From the NCBI GenBank assembly GCA_964654665.1, contig CAZZKV010000011.1, positions 11,958 to 75,957 on the forward strand: a stretch of 64,000 nucleotides of DNA, read 5' to 3'. Below the pieces are notes generated by a model. That model worked only from the letters and a program-made list of their open reading frames with translations. It was not told where the DNA came from and did not search any database. The stretch comes from CALCKU01 sp964654665. GTDB lineage: Bacteria; Pseudomonadota; Alphaproteobacteria; Caulobacterales; Maricaulaceae. Positions 39,551 through 47,787 of this stretch are shown piece after piece; position 1 is the stretch's first letter; each line of letters starts with the position of its first letter. A program made the position numbers and the translations under genes.

Positions 39551-39814
39551 ATGGCCAATACGTCATCTGCCAAAAAAGCCGTTCGCAAAATGGCACGTAA
39601 AACAGAGATCAATAAATCTCGCCGAAGCCTTGTACGTTCGCGTGTACGCAAAGTAGAAGAGGCTTGCGCTGCAGGCGATAAAGAGGCAGCGACTGCGGCA
39701 TTAAAGGCCGCTGAACCAGCTATGATGCGTGCTGTCTCTCGCGGTGTTTATCATAAAAACACAATCGCTCGCAAAATATCGCGCCTATCCAAACGGGTTA
39801 AAGCCATCGGCTAA
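39551..39814 (+). CDS. rpsT: 30S ribosomal protein S20
   Basis: 87 residues, basic, starting MANTSSAKKAVRKMARKTEIN, with the S20 helical-bundle pattern ending in KNTIARKISRLSKRVKAI. Binds 16S rRNA early in 30S assembly. AGAGGAA precedes the ATG at 39551. Own promoter upstream and a strong terminator downstream. The rpsT-dnaA neighbourhood is common in alphaproteobacteria. Confidence 0.97.
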   Translation: MANTSSAKKAVRKMARKTEINKSRRSLVRSRVRKVEEACAAGDKEAATAALKAAEPAMMRAVSRGVYHKNTIARKISRLSKRVKAIG

Positions 39815-39850
39815 ATCCGGACATCAAAGCCTGATCACAATTTATAAAAG

Positions 39851-39875
39851 CCGGAGCGCAAGCTCCGGTTTTTTT
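39851..39875 (+). terminator. Rho-independent terminator of rpsT
   Basis: CCGGAGC-GCAA-GCTCCGG, a 7-bp GC-rich stem with a GNRA-type loop, followed by seven T. Lies 36 bases after the rpsT stop. Confidence 0.92.
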
Positions 39876-40233
39876 ATGTCGGCTACAACCGCAAACCCCC
39901 ATATATATGAGGTATTTCGAGGGTAAGAAAAATCAACGGCAATAAAAATATTAACAAGATGTAAATTTTTTATGACGCTAATTGTCTGCGGTATTTACGT
40001 TTTTTTGTGTCAATAAAAAAAGCTATCGATTTTACTACTTTTACCCGTTGACGCAGAAAAATTTTGCCGCTTTAAGAGGGTTACAGCAGGGCTGATGATC
40101 TTCCGGGATCAACCATCAAATTTGCTAATGGGGAAGACCTATCTGCGGAATACGCGGTACGGGACTCATAAATTATTAAAATAAATCAAGGGCTTACCTG
40201 TTTAGCCCTCTAGATCAATGCGGAGTAAAATCA
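39876..40233 (+). promoter_or_regulatory. dnaA upstream region: promoter, GANTC site and CtrA-like half-match
   Basis: 358 bp without a gene, AT-rich at 39900-40040. A promoter is likely at TTGACG (40048-40053) with TTTAAG (40071-40076), 17-bp spacer, leaving a leader of about 150 bases. A GANTC methylation site (GACTC, 40163-40167) lies in the leader. TTAA-N7-TAAA at 39951-39965 matches seven of eight CtrA bases. A small hairpin GGGCT/AGCCC (40190-40208) ends just before the ribosome site GGAG. No cluster of DnaA boxes was found, so I do not call an origin here. Confidence 0.5.
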
Positions 40234-41733
40234 GTGAGCGGTAAGTTTAATGCAAATTCTCCGGATGGCATACCGCAACCTGATCTCTATACAGGTGAAC
40301 CCCCTTTGCACAGCGCCCATAAAACATGGAAATTGGTCCAAAATGACCTCTCTTATGCTTTGGGCGCCAATATTCATCGGGCATGGACGGGACGGCTGCG
40401 TGTGCAAAATGCTTGTGCGCGCACGGTCACATTAACAGCCCCCTCGCCTTTTGTTGCCTCCAAGATCGAAAGCAGCTTTGCCGATACATTATCCCGACTG
40501 TGGAAAAAACATGATGTTGTCGCTCCGCCGCGCAGCGTGATCATAACAACCCGGTCTTCGACGCGCACATCCACAACCCAGGCACCGGTTCAACGCCCCG
40601 CCGCGCCGCGCGTTAATACCGCCAGTGCTGCGCCGCAATCCCCGACACTCCCCCCGCGCAATAATCCGCCCGATAGTCCGCGCCGCCGCTTTACCTTTGA
40701 TAATTTTGTGACAGGCCCATCCAATGAGCTGGCCGCCGCTGTAGCCCGGCAAGTGGCCATGCAAAATTTTGATAATGGCGCTATGCCGACCTATAATCCG
40801 ATTGTCATTCACGGGGCGAACGGTATGGGCAAAACCCATTTATTGCATGCTGTGCAGCAAACCTTAGAAGAACGCGCCCCCCAGCAACGGGTACAAATGC
40901 TGTCCTCTGAACAATTTGTCTCAACCTTTGTACGATCACTGCGTAAAAATGGTCGCGATGCCATTGATAGCTTTAAGGCGTCGCTGCGCGATGTTGATTT
41001 ACTTATCATTGATGATGCACATTTCATCGCCGACAAGCCGGGCTCCCAAGAAGAGTTGATGATGACCTTGATCGCCTTGGTTGATACGGGCCGGCAAATT
41101 CTATTAGCCTCGGACCGCCATCCTGACGAGATTGAAAAAGCAACACCTCGCCTTAAATCCTATCTCTCCAGCGGGCTGGTTTGTAAAATCGGTACCGCTG
41201 AATATGAATTGCGCCGCAGAATTTTAGACCGTTTAATTGATCGTCGCCGGGCACAAAGTAATCCGCGTCTGGCCATCCCGCAAAATGCGCGTGACCATAT
41301 TGCCGCCCGTATCAATGCGACGCCGCGCGACCTTGAAGGCGCTTTTAACCAAGTGGTAGCTCAAGCCGAATTTTTGGGAACTCCGATTACATTGGAGACC
41401 GTGCAGGACACATTGGCCGATAGCCGGTTTAATGCCGGGCAACGCCTCACAGTTGAAATCATTCAACGCGTTACTGCTGATATCTTTGGGATCACCCTCA
41501 ATGATATGACCTCAAAACAGCGGTCCCGTAATATTGCCCGCCCTCGCCAAGTGGCTATGTATTTATGTAAAACCCTGACAAAGCGCTCTTTACCTGATAT
41601 CGGACGGAGGTTTGGCGGACGGGACCACACAACCGTAATGCATGCCGTTAAACGCATTACAGATTTGCGCAAAGACGATCCGGCCTTTGACAAACAGGTC
41701 ACAGCCGTCGAAACAGCCTTAAAAACACGCTAA
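40234..41733 (+). CDS. dnaA: Chromosomal replication initiator DnaA
   Basis: 499 residues. Domain I (about 20-100), a variable proline/serine linker, the AAA+ domain with Walker A HGANGMGKTH (usual YGGVGLGKTH altered) and Walker B LLIIDDAHFIAD, sensor region RLKSYLSSGL, and the C-terminal DNA-binding domain with the DnaA signature GRDHTTVMHAVKRI. GTG start with GGAG eight bases upstream. Binds DnaA boxes and opens the origin. It begins the dnaA-dnaN-recF cluster. Confidence 0.96.
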   Translation: MSGKFNANSPDGIPQPDLYTGEPPLHSAHKTWKLVQNDLSYALGANIHRAWTGRLRVQNACARTVTLTAPSPFVASKIESSFADTLSRLWKKHDVVAPPRSVIITTRSSTRTSTTQAPVQRPAAPRVNTASAAPQSPTLPPRNNPPDSPRRRFTFDNFVTGPSNELAAAVARQVAMQNFDNGAMPTYNPIVIHGANGMGKTHLLHAVQQTLEERAPQQRVQMLSSEQFVSTFVRSLRKNGRDAIDSFKASLRDVDLLIIDDAHFIADKPGSQEELMMTLIALVDTGRQILLASDRHPDEIEKATPRLKSYLSSGLVCKIGTAEYELRRRILDRLIDRRRAQSNPRLAIPQNARDHIAARINATPRDLEGAFNQVVAQAEFLGTPITLETVQDTLADSRFNAGQRLTVEIIQRVTADIFGITLNDMTSKQRSRNIARPRQVAMYLCKTLTKRSLPDIGRRFGGRDHTTVMHAVKRITDLRKDDPAFDKQVTAVETALKTR

Positions 41734-41872
41734 ACGCCAATTATCCACGTAAATACGGCCTGCGCCTCGCCCAAGGGGCGAATAAGATATTGGCATTTTG
41801 TCCAGCTTGATTATTGTGTCAGCCGAATCCGGCATTTAATCACGCCGAAGCTTTAGTTTTGGGAACCGAGTT
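41734..41872 (+). other. dnaA-dnaN intergenic region with one DnaA-box-like site
   Basis: 139 bp. TTATCCACG at 41741-41749 differs from the TTATCCACA box only in the last base. A TCGCCC/GGGCGA hairpin lies at 41767-41781 without a T run, and a GANTC site (GAATC) further on. A single box could allow DnaA feedback on dnaN or be chance. Confidence 0.4.
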
Positions 41873-42976
41873 ATGAAAATCTCGATCGAACGTGCTGATC
41901 TGTTAAAAGCTTTGGGCCATGTCCAAAATGTTGTGGAACGGCGCAATACTATCCCGATCCTATCCAATGTGCTCATGAGCGCAGAGGGCAATAAATTGAC
42001 TCTGGTTGCAACGGATCTGGACATTGAAATATCCGAAGATACGGGCGCGAATGTGGATGCCCCCGGCAGTATCACCGCCCCGGCCCACACGCTTTATGAT
42101 ATTGCCCGTAAATTACCGGACGGTGCACAGGTTAGCCTGCAAATTGGCGCCGATGGACGGCTCGATGTTGATGCCGGACGCTCGCATTTTACGCTACCGC
42201 TGCTCCCGCCCGGTGATTTTCCAAAAATGACTGCCGATGGCTTTACCCATAATTTTATTGTGTCAGCCAGCGATTTGCGCCGGTTAATCGACAAAACCAA
42301 ATTTGCTATTAGCACCGAAGAAACCCGCTATTACCTGAATGGCATTTATCTACACGCCCATGATGGGGCGCTACGCGCTGTTGCCACAGATGGGCATCGC
42401 TTGGCATTGGCCGAAATGGAACAACCGTCGGGCGCGGCTGGATTACCCGGCATTATTATACCGCGTAAAACCGTTGCCGAGGTTCGACGCTTGATTGACG
42501 GCGGCGATGGGGATGTGTCTGTCTCTGTATCCGATGCAAAAATCCGCTTCGAATTTAGCTCAGCCGTCATGACATCAAAATTGATCGATGGTACATTCCC
42601 TGATTATGACCGCGTTATACCCAAGGGAAATGAAAAAGAGCTCGTTATAGACAATAAGGTTTTTGCCGCAGCCGTAGACCGCGTAGCAACAATATCTGCC
42701 GAAAAATCGCGTAGTGTCAAACTGACATTATCTCAGGACAATCTGGCCTTGACAGTGAATAATCCCGAACATGGTAATGCCAATGAAGACTTGGTCGTTG
42801 ATTATAGTGCAGAGGCTTTGGAAATCGGATTTAATGCCAAATACCTACTCGATGTCGCTAGCCAGATTGAAGGCCGCGATACCACCTTTTACTTAGATAG
42901 CGCCGCCTCTCCGGCCCTTGTCAAAGACATAGACGATCCATCTAGCCTTTATGTACTGATGCCTCTGCGCGTTTAA
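41873..42976 (+). CDS. dnaN: DNA polymerase III sliding clamp, beta subunit
   Basis: 367 residues, three-fold clamp architecture. Starts MKISIERADLLKALGHVQNVVERRNTIPILSNVL as in other beta clamps and ends in SPALVKDIDDPSSLYVLMPLRV, the typical C-terminal PMR-like tail (here PLRV). Encircles DNA and tethers polymerase III. Lies between dnaA and recF. Confidence 0.97.
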   Translation: MKISIERADLLKALGHVQNVVERRNTIPILSNVLMSAEGNKLTLVATDLDIEISEDTGANVDAPGSITAPAHTLYDIARKLPDGAQVSLQIGADGRLDVDAGRSHFTLPLLPPGDFPKMTADGFTHNFIVSASDLRRLIDKTKFAISTEETRYYLNGIYLHAHDGALRAVATDGHRLALAEMEQPSGAAGLPGIIIPRKTVAEVRRLIDGGDGDVSVSVSDAKIRFEFSSAVMTSKLIDGTFPDYDRVIPKGNEKELVIDNKVFAAAVDRVATISAEKSRSVKLTLSQDNLALTVNNPEHGNANEDLVVDYSAEALEIGFNAKYLLDVASQIEGRDTTFYLDSAASPALVKDIDDPSSLYVLMPLRV

Positions 42977-43020
42977 AATGGATTGAAAGGGCAGGTTACG
43001 ACCATGCAGCGCTGTGATTC

Positions 43021-44145
43021 GTGACACAAATATTTATTTCTGATCTGCGCTTAACCGATTTTCGATCCTATCGTTCTCTTGACCTGTCCCTAGATAGCCG
43101 TCCTGTTGTTTTATTTGGACCTAATGGTGCGGGTAAAACCAATCTTCTCGAAGCTGTATCCTTTCTCGCGCCCGGGCGCGGCATCCGGCGGGCTCGGCTC
43201 GATGACATTGCTCGCCGTGATGGCTCCATCCAAACGCCGGCCTGGGGCGTTGCCGCAACCTTAGAGCAGACAGACACGGACCCTCTGCGCATATCCGTCG
43301 GCCAAGTGCCCGAGAACCCGCGTCGTCGTTTGTTGCGGCTGGACGGCAAAAACACCACAGGTGCTGTACTGGCCGGATTGGTGAAAATACTGTGGCTAAC
43401 GCCTGCGCAAGATCGTCTTTTTACGGGACCGGCCGCTGACCGGCGTAAATTTCTTGACCGATTTACCCTATCCCACAGCCCATCCCATGGTCTGTCCAGC
43501 TTGCGGTATGAAAAGGCGCGCGCCGAACGCAACCGTCTGTTATCCGATGGCGTTACAGATGCAGCCTGGTATGACGCTTTGGAAACCGATATGGCGGCAC
43601 GCGGCGCAGAAATAGCGCAAGGACGCGCCCAGACCATTACCAAGCTTAAGACCGAAATCAAGGCACGTCCCCAAGGCGCCTTTCCAAAAGCCGATATTAC
43701 ACTGGTCGGGGATGCTGAAATGCGCTTCATAGCCGGCGATAGCCTTATGTCCGTCGAAGATTACATTCGCGAAGACCTATCTGCTAATCGCGAACAGGAT
43801 ATGCGGGCCGGCCGTAGCCTACGCGGCGTTCACCGATCTGATCTTGATGTTTATTATGCCGCTAAATCCATGCCCGCGAGTGATTGCTCGACGGGTGAAC
43901 AAAAAGCGTTACTCATTGGGTTGATACTGGCCCATGCGCGCGCGCAAATGGCCCATTGCCCTTTCTTACTACTTGATGAAGTTGCCGCACATCTTGATAG
44001 TGACCGGCGCGCGGCCCTGATCGCCGATTTGATAGATCTACCCTCTCAAGTATTTATGACGGGAACAGACGCGTCCCTATTCAAAGCCTTTGATGATCAA
44101 GCGCAAATATTTCATGTGAATAATGGAGTGTTATTGCCGCAATAA
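43021..44145 (+). CDS. recF: DNA replication and repair protein RecF
   Basis: 374 residues, SMC-like ATPase for gap repair with RecOR. Walker A FGPNGAGKTNLLEAVSFL, signature-like DCSTGEQKALLIGLILAHA and Walker B PFLLLDEVAAHLD are visible, with LRLTDFRSYRSL at the start. Start is the GTG at 43021; no strong ribosome site is seen. gyrB, which follows recF in many bacteria, is absent here. A terminator hairpin follows. Confidence 0.94.
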   Translation: MTQIFISDLRLTDFRSYRSLDLSLDSRPVVLFGPNGAGKTNLLEAVSFLAPGRGIRRARLDDIARRDGSIQTPAWGVAATLEQTDTDPLRISVGQVPENPRRRLLRLDGKNTTGAVLAGLVKILWLTPAQDRLFTGPAADRRKFLDRFTLSHSPSHGLSSLRYEKARAERNRLLSDGVTDAAWYDALETDMAARGAEIAQGRAQTITKLKTEIKARPQGAFPKADITLVGDAEMRFIAGDSLMSVEDYIREDLSANREQDMRAGRSLRGVHRSDLDVYYAAKSMPASDCSTGEQKALLIGLILAHARAQMAHCPFLLLDEVAAHLDSDRRAALIADLIDLPSQVFMTGTDASLFKAFDDQAQIFHVNNGVLLPQ

Positions 44146-44149
44146 AACA

Positions 44150-44179
44150 GACCTCACCCTACCAAAGTAGAATGAGGTC
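44150..44179 (+). terminator. Hairpin terminator after recF
   Basis: GACCTCA/TGAGGTC (7 bp) enclosing CTAC-CAAA-GTAG (4 bp) with two-base bulges, 5 bases after the recF stop. The T run afterwards is short (GTTTC), so strength is moderate. Confidence 0.65.
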
Positions 44180-44301
44180 GTTTCATGACAGGCGAACGGG
44201 GCGATGTTAACCTGCCAGAACTCTGAACCCCCAATGCTCCCAGTTCATAAAGGGGTGTAATCCGCTGTAGATGAACCCACTATGAACATAAATATTCAAC
44301 C

Positions 44302-44316
44302 TTAAGTAAGTATTAA
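44302..44316 (+). promoter_or_regulatory. CtrA-like box TTAA-N7-TTAA before the sterol-desaturase-family gene
   Basis: TTAA (44302-44305), seven bases, TTAA (44313-44316), 52 bases ahead of the start codon. The flanks are AT-rich, so chance occurrence is possible. The rest of 44180-44367 shows no gene. Confidence 0.3.
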
Positions 44317-44367
44317 TATTAATAAATGCTTATTTACACAAATCATAAAACCCGCTTAAATATTATC

Positions 44368-45204
44368 ATGAAACCCGAAATTATTATCGTTTTGACCGTC
44401 TTTTTCGGCTTTATATTTGCCGAGATAATGTTCACACATTTTTTCAAAAAAAAGGGGCAAACCCCCAGTGACGGCGGGGTTGAATTTATCAGCACGCTGG
44501 TCTTACTGCTTCGCACCCAGCCTTTTATTTTGGGTAGTGTTTATGCCTTGGGGTTGATATTTTTCCCCGCAGCCCAGCACAGTCTTACCAACCTACCTTT
44601 TTGGATGGCCTTTTGTCTCTTCGTCATTTTGGATGATTTGACACAATATTTTTGGCACCGCCTCTCCCATTCGGTTCCATGGCTTTATAAATTGCACCGT
44701 CCCCATCACAATGCTCCTTATATGAGTATTCGCCTCGTTTACCGTAATAATCTGTTTTACTATCTATTGATGCCGGGACTTTGGTTCACGGGTGCACTGC
44801 TTTATATGGGACTTGGCCCCGTATACGCCGTCTATATTGTCATAAAACTGACGATAATATACGGAGCCCATTGTGATATACCGTGGGACAAACCTCTTTA
44901 TAAAATACGGTGGCTAAAACCCGTTATGTGGCTGGTGCAACGAACGATCAGCACGCCCGCCACCCATCATGCCCATCACGGTAAATATAAATCTGACGGC
45001 ATCACCCATTACAAAGGTAATTTTGGAAATATGTTATTCTTTTGGGATGTCCTGTTTGGCACGGCCCATATAACACAGCAATATCCAGAGGATTACGGCG
45101 TAGAAAACCTGCCAGAGACCAGCTTTTGGGAACAATTAATCTGGCCCATTATCCGCAAGTACCCCCAACCGCACGAAGAGAAGCACATTGATCTGGCCGA
45201 ATAA
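44368..45204 (+). CDS. Sterol desaturase/fatty acid hydroxylase-family membrane protein
   Basis: 278 residues, four or more membrane helices and three histidine boxes of the di-iron hydroxylase family: HRLSH, HRPHHN and THHAHHGKY. Such proteins hydroxylate or desaturate lipids or carotenoids; the exact substrate is not indicated. Start taken at the ATG 44368 (MKPEIIIV); an in-frame ATG at 44326 adds 14 polar residues and lies near the CtrA-like box. Converges with the UbiH-family gene 6 bp away. Confidence 0.85.
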   Translation: MKPEIIIVLTVFFGFIFAEIMFTHFFKKKGQTPSDGGVEFISTLVLLLRTQPFILGSVYALGLIFFPAAQHSLTNLPFWMAFCLFVILDDLTQYFWHRLSHSVPWLYKLHRPHHNAPYMSIRLVYRNNLFYYLLMPGLWFTGALLYMGLGPVYAVYIVIKLTIIYGAHCDIPWDKPLYKIRWLKPVMWLVQRTISTPATHHAHHGKYKSDGITHYKGNFGNMLFFWDVLFGTAHITQQYPEDYGVENLPETSFWEQLIWPIIRKYPQPHEEKHIDLAE

Positions 45205-45210
45205 TTCTGT

Positions 45211-46407
45211 CTATTGCATCAAACTTGGCAGATCACCTGTTTCGCCTGCCGCCTCCAGCATAAAAAACCGCCGCAAAGCCGTCGTATTATTGACCATACC
45301 CATACCCAGACGGCGGGCATGTTTAACCGGTGCAAATCCTGTTGAATAGATCCGGTTGAATATATCCGTACTGGCGGCCAATTTATTATTATCAAACCGG
45401 CGAAGTGGCTCATAATCCGATAGGGCGGCCCCGCCAATATCACGGCCCAAAGACCTCGCTTCGGCTAAAACATCAACCAAACTGGCCACATCCCGCAAAC
45501 CCATATTAAGCCCTTGTCCGGCTATCGGATGAATGACATGGGCCGCGTCCCCGACCAAGGCCAGACGCGCGGCGGTGTAACGTTCGGCCATTTGCAGCGA
45601 AAGCGGATAGGCTATAGGGGGTGTTTCAGGCGTAATTTCGCCCAGAAAGCCGCCAATCCGGCGGGCTAATTCGGCGACAAACCCCGTTTCATCCAACATA
45701 AGAGCCGCCTCAATCGCAGCCGGTTTATCGGACCAGACAATTGAACTGCGATGCCCCGTAAGCGGTAAAATCGCAAATGGACCTTGCGGGTAAAAAATTT
45801 CATGGGCGACCCCATCATGGGGCAGCTCATGTGCAAGTGTTACTGTCAGCGCTTTTTGCTTATAGGGCCACCCCTGCACACCAATGCCCGCGCCCTTGCG
45901 AAGCCGAGAGTTGCGGCCATCAGCGGCGATTATCAAATCGGCGGTAAAGCTTTGACCATCCTTCAACTGTATCTGGGCGACCGCGGTATTATGAACGCTC
46001 GACGTGACCGTGACCGGAGCCATGATTGTGATTAAATCCTGTTTTAACACTGCTGTCATCAAGGCGGATTTGAGCGCCTCATTACGGGCCATATATCCCA
46101 TAGTCCCGCCAATGTCTGCGCCGTCAAAATGCAATCGCAACGGGGAAGTATAGCGGCCCAATTCTGCATCGGTAATTAAAATATCATAGATAGGCTGAAT
46201 ATTATCCAAATGTTCAATCACGCCAATCGCTTCTAAAAGGCGGTAACTCGCCGTCGCCAAAGCCGAGCTGCGTGGATCACGGCCTGCGTCTAAAGGATGT
46301 CTCTGGTCAAGGATTGCGCATTTTAACCCGCGATGCGCACAAGCCAGAGCCGCCGTTAGCCCCGTCAGGCCAGCGCCAATAATGAGAATGTCAAAATCAC
46401 GTTTCAT
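45211..46407 (-). CDS. UbiH/UbiF/VisC-family FAD-dependent hydroxylase
   Basis: 398 residues, flavoprotein monooxygenase of the ubiquinone hydroxylase group. FAD motifs: IIGAGLTGLTAALACAHRG at the N-terminus, the DG motif LIIAADGRNSRLRKGAGI, and LVGDAAHVIHPIAGQGLNMG that ends the FAD site. Probably hydroxylates the ubiquinone ring; which position cannot be told. Start at 46407 (MKRDFDIL) preferred over the ATG three codons upstream. Stop is 6 bp from the convergent desaturase-family gene. Confidence 0.88.
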   Translation of the reverse strand: MKRDFDILIIGAGLTGLTAALACAHRGLKCAILDQRHPLDAGRDPRSSALATASYRLLEAIGVIEHLDNIQPIYDILITDAELGRYTSPLRLHFDGADIGGTMGYMARNEALKSALMTAVLKQDLITIMAPVTVTSSVHNTAVAQIQLKDGQSFTADLIIAADGRNSRLRKGAGIGVQGWPYKQKALTVTLAHELPHDGVAHEIFYPQGPFAILPLTGHRSSIVWSDKPAAIEAALMLDETGFVAELARRIGGFLGEITPETPPIAYPLSLQMAERYTAARLALVGDAAHVIHPIAGQGLNMGLRDVASLVDVLAEARSLGRDIGGAALSDYEPLRRFDNNKLAASTDIFNRIYSTGFAPVKHARRLGMGMVNNTTALRRFFMLEAAGETGDLPSLMQ

Positions 46408-46433
46408 ACACGTCATACACTGTCTATTCTACG

Positions 46434-47126
46434 TTACCCTTCGACGCCGGGTGTTTTTGATTTATATGTGCAAATTTCAGAAATAGCACAATTATAACAT
46501 TTAGGCGTTCGGGCAACACAGGTATACCGGCCATGTAAAATAAGCCAGTGATGGGCATGAAGTAAAAACTCTGCTTCGGTAACGCGCAGCAGATTCAGTT
46601 CAACCTCATAAGGATCTTTACCCGGCGCCATTCCGGTGCGGTTGGACACGCGGAAAATATGGGTATCTACAGCCATAGTGGGTTGGCCAAAGGCTTCGTT
46701 AAGTACTACATTAGCCGTCTTGCGTCCCACTCCTGGCAGCCGGATCAAATCCTCTCGGTTATCCGGAACGACCGAAGCGAAATCATCAATCAGCATCTGG
46801 CTGAGTAAAATTACATTTTTGGCTTTATTTCGAAACAGTCCAATCGTCTTGATATAATCACGGACCGCCTCTTCGCCCAGTGCGACCATTTTTTCCGGCG
46901 TATCTGCGGCTTCAAACAACGCTTTTGTCGCTTTGTTAACACCAATATCCGTCGCTTGTGCAGATAGTGCAACCGCGACAACAAGCGTATAGGGATTATG
47001 ATAGTTAAGTTCAGTGCGCGGCGCAGGGTCAAGCTTTTGCAAAGCCCGATATATGGACGCAATCTGCGCGCGGTTTAGCCGGGGGCGAGGCAGATTTTTA
47101 TAAAGCTTTTCCTTTTTTTGCACCAT
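46434..47126 (-). CDS. nth: Endonuclease III
   Basis: 230 residues, base-excision repair glycosylase/AP lyase for oxidised pyrimidines. Helix-hairpin-helix with catalytic lysine LPGVGRKTANVVLNEAFG, catalytic aspartate in AVDTHIFRVSNR, and a C-X6-C-X2-C-X5-C 4Fe-4S site (CVARTPKCYNCAISEIC). The N-terminal extension rich in lysine is common. Five bases downstream of the FMN reductase gene; likely one transcript. Confidence 0.95.
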   Translation of the reverse strand: MVQKKEKLYKNLPRPRLNRAQIASIYRALQKLDPAPRTELNYHNPYTLVVAVALSAQATDIGVNKATKALFEAADTPEKMVALGEEAVRDYIKTIGLFRNKAKNVILLSQMLIDDFASVVPDNREDLIRLPGVGRKTANVVLNEAFGQPTMAVDTHIFRVSNRTGMAPGKDPYEVELNLLRVTEAEFLLHAHHWLILHGRYTCVARTPKCYNCAISEICTYKSKTPGVEG

Positions 47127-47131
47127 ACCGA

Positions 47132-47680
47132 CTAGCCCTTACGGGCAATCCGCTCCAACATAGACTCTGTCATACCAACCGCCAGCGTTGCGGCCGGTTC
47201 AGCGATTAAGACTCCTTTTTTATCAAAAGCCTGAGCCGCAAGCCCGCAGCCCACCTGCACCGGAACAACCTCGCCGCCCAGACGAGTTAGGATATATTGA
47301 ACTTGGCGCATACACATAATGCCGCTCATCGGGCCGGGGGTACAAGACGCAATAGCATAAACAGGCCCGCGAATATGACCGGTTTCAACAGTGCTGGTCC
47401 AATCTATCGCATTTTTTAGAACCGGCGGAATGCCGCCATTATATTCTGGGGATGTGATGACAATACCATCGCAACTTTTCATCTTGCGGATCAATTTCTT
47501 AACGCCTGCCGGCTGTGTCATATCTCCGTGAAAAAGCGGTAGCTCATAGCCTGCCAAATCAATAATTGTCGTCTTTGCGCCGTGAGCCTTAAACCCTTTA
47601 ACTAAAGCTTTTTCTAGCTGTTTGTTAATTGAGGCCATGCGCAGCGAACCACACAGAAAACCGATTTTAGGAGATGTCAT
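47132..47680 (-). CDS. NADPH-dependent FMN reductase-family protein
   Basis: 182 residues, flavodoxin-like fold with the FMN phosphate loop GSLRMASINKQL at the N-terminus and TSPEYNGGIPPVLKNAIDW, the family signature for FMN reductases/quinone reductases. Reduces flavin or quinones with NAD(P)H. Preceded by about 107 bp that hold no gene; followed closely by nth. Confidence 0.88.
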   Translation of the reverse strand: MTSPKIGFLCGSLRMASINKQLEKALVKGFKAHGAKTTIIDLAGYELPLFHGDMTQPAGVKKLIRKMKSCDGIVITSPEYNGGIPPVLKNAIDWTSTVETGHIRGPVYAIASCTPGPMSGIMCMRQVQYILTRLGGEVVPVQVGCGLAAQAFDKKGVLIAEPAATLAVGMTESMLERIARKG

Positions 47681-47787
47681 AATATATCCATGAACAGCCA
47701 GAGAATAGGCTCTGACTTATAGGCAGAAAACAGCCTGTATCAAGCCTTGTTCAGCCCGCATTATTGCCGATTGCGAAACAACGGACT

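Noticed and set aside
39876..41872. Chromosome origin around dnaA
   Set aside because: Only one near-consensus DnaA box (41741) was found and no cluster; in related bacteria the origin is often elsewhere. GC skew cannot be judged from this window.
46620..46900. Frames antisense to nth and other housekeeping genes
   Set aside because: They lie wholly inside well-recognised genes on the other strand and carry no recognisable product.
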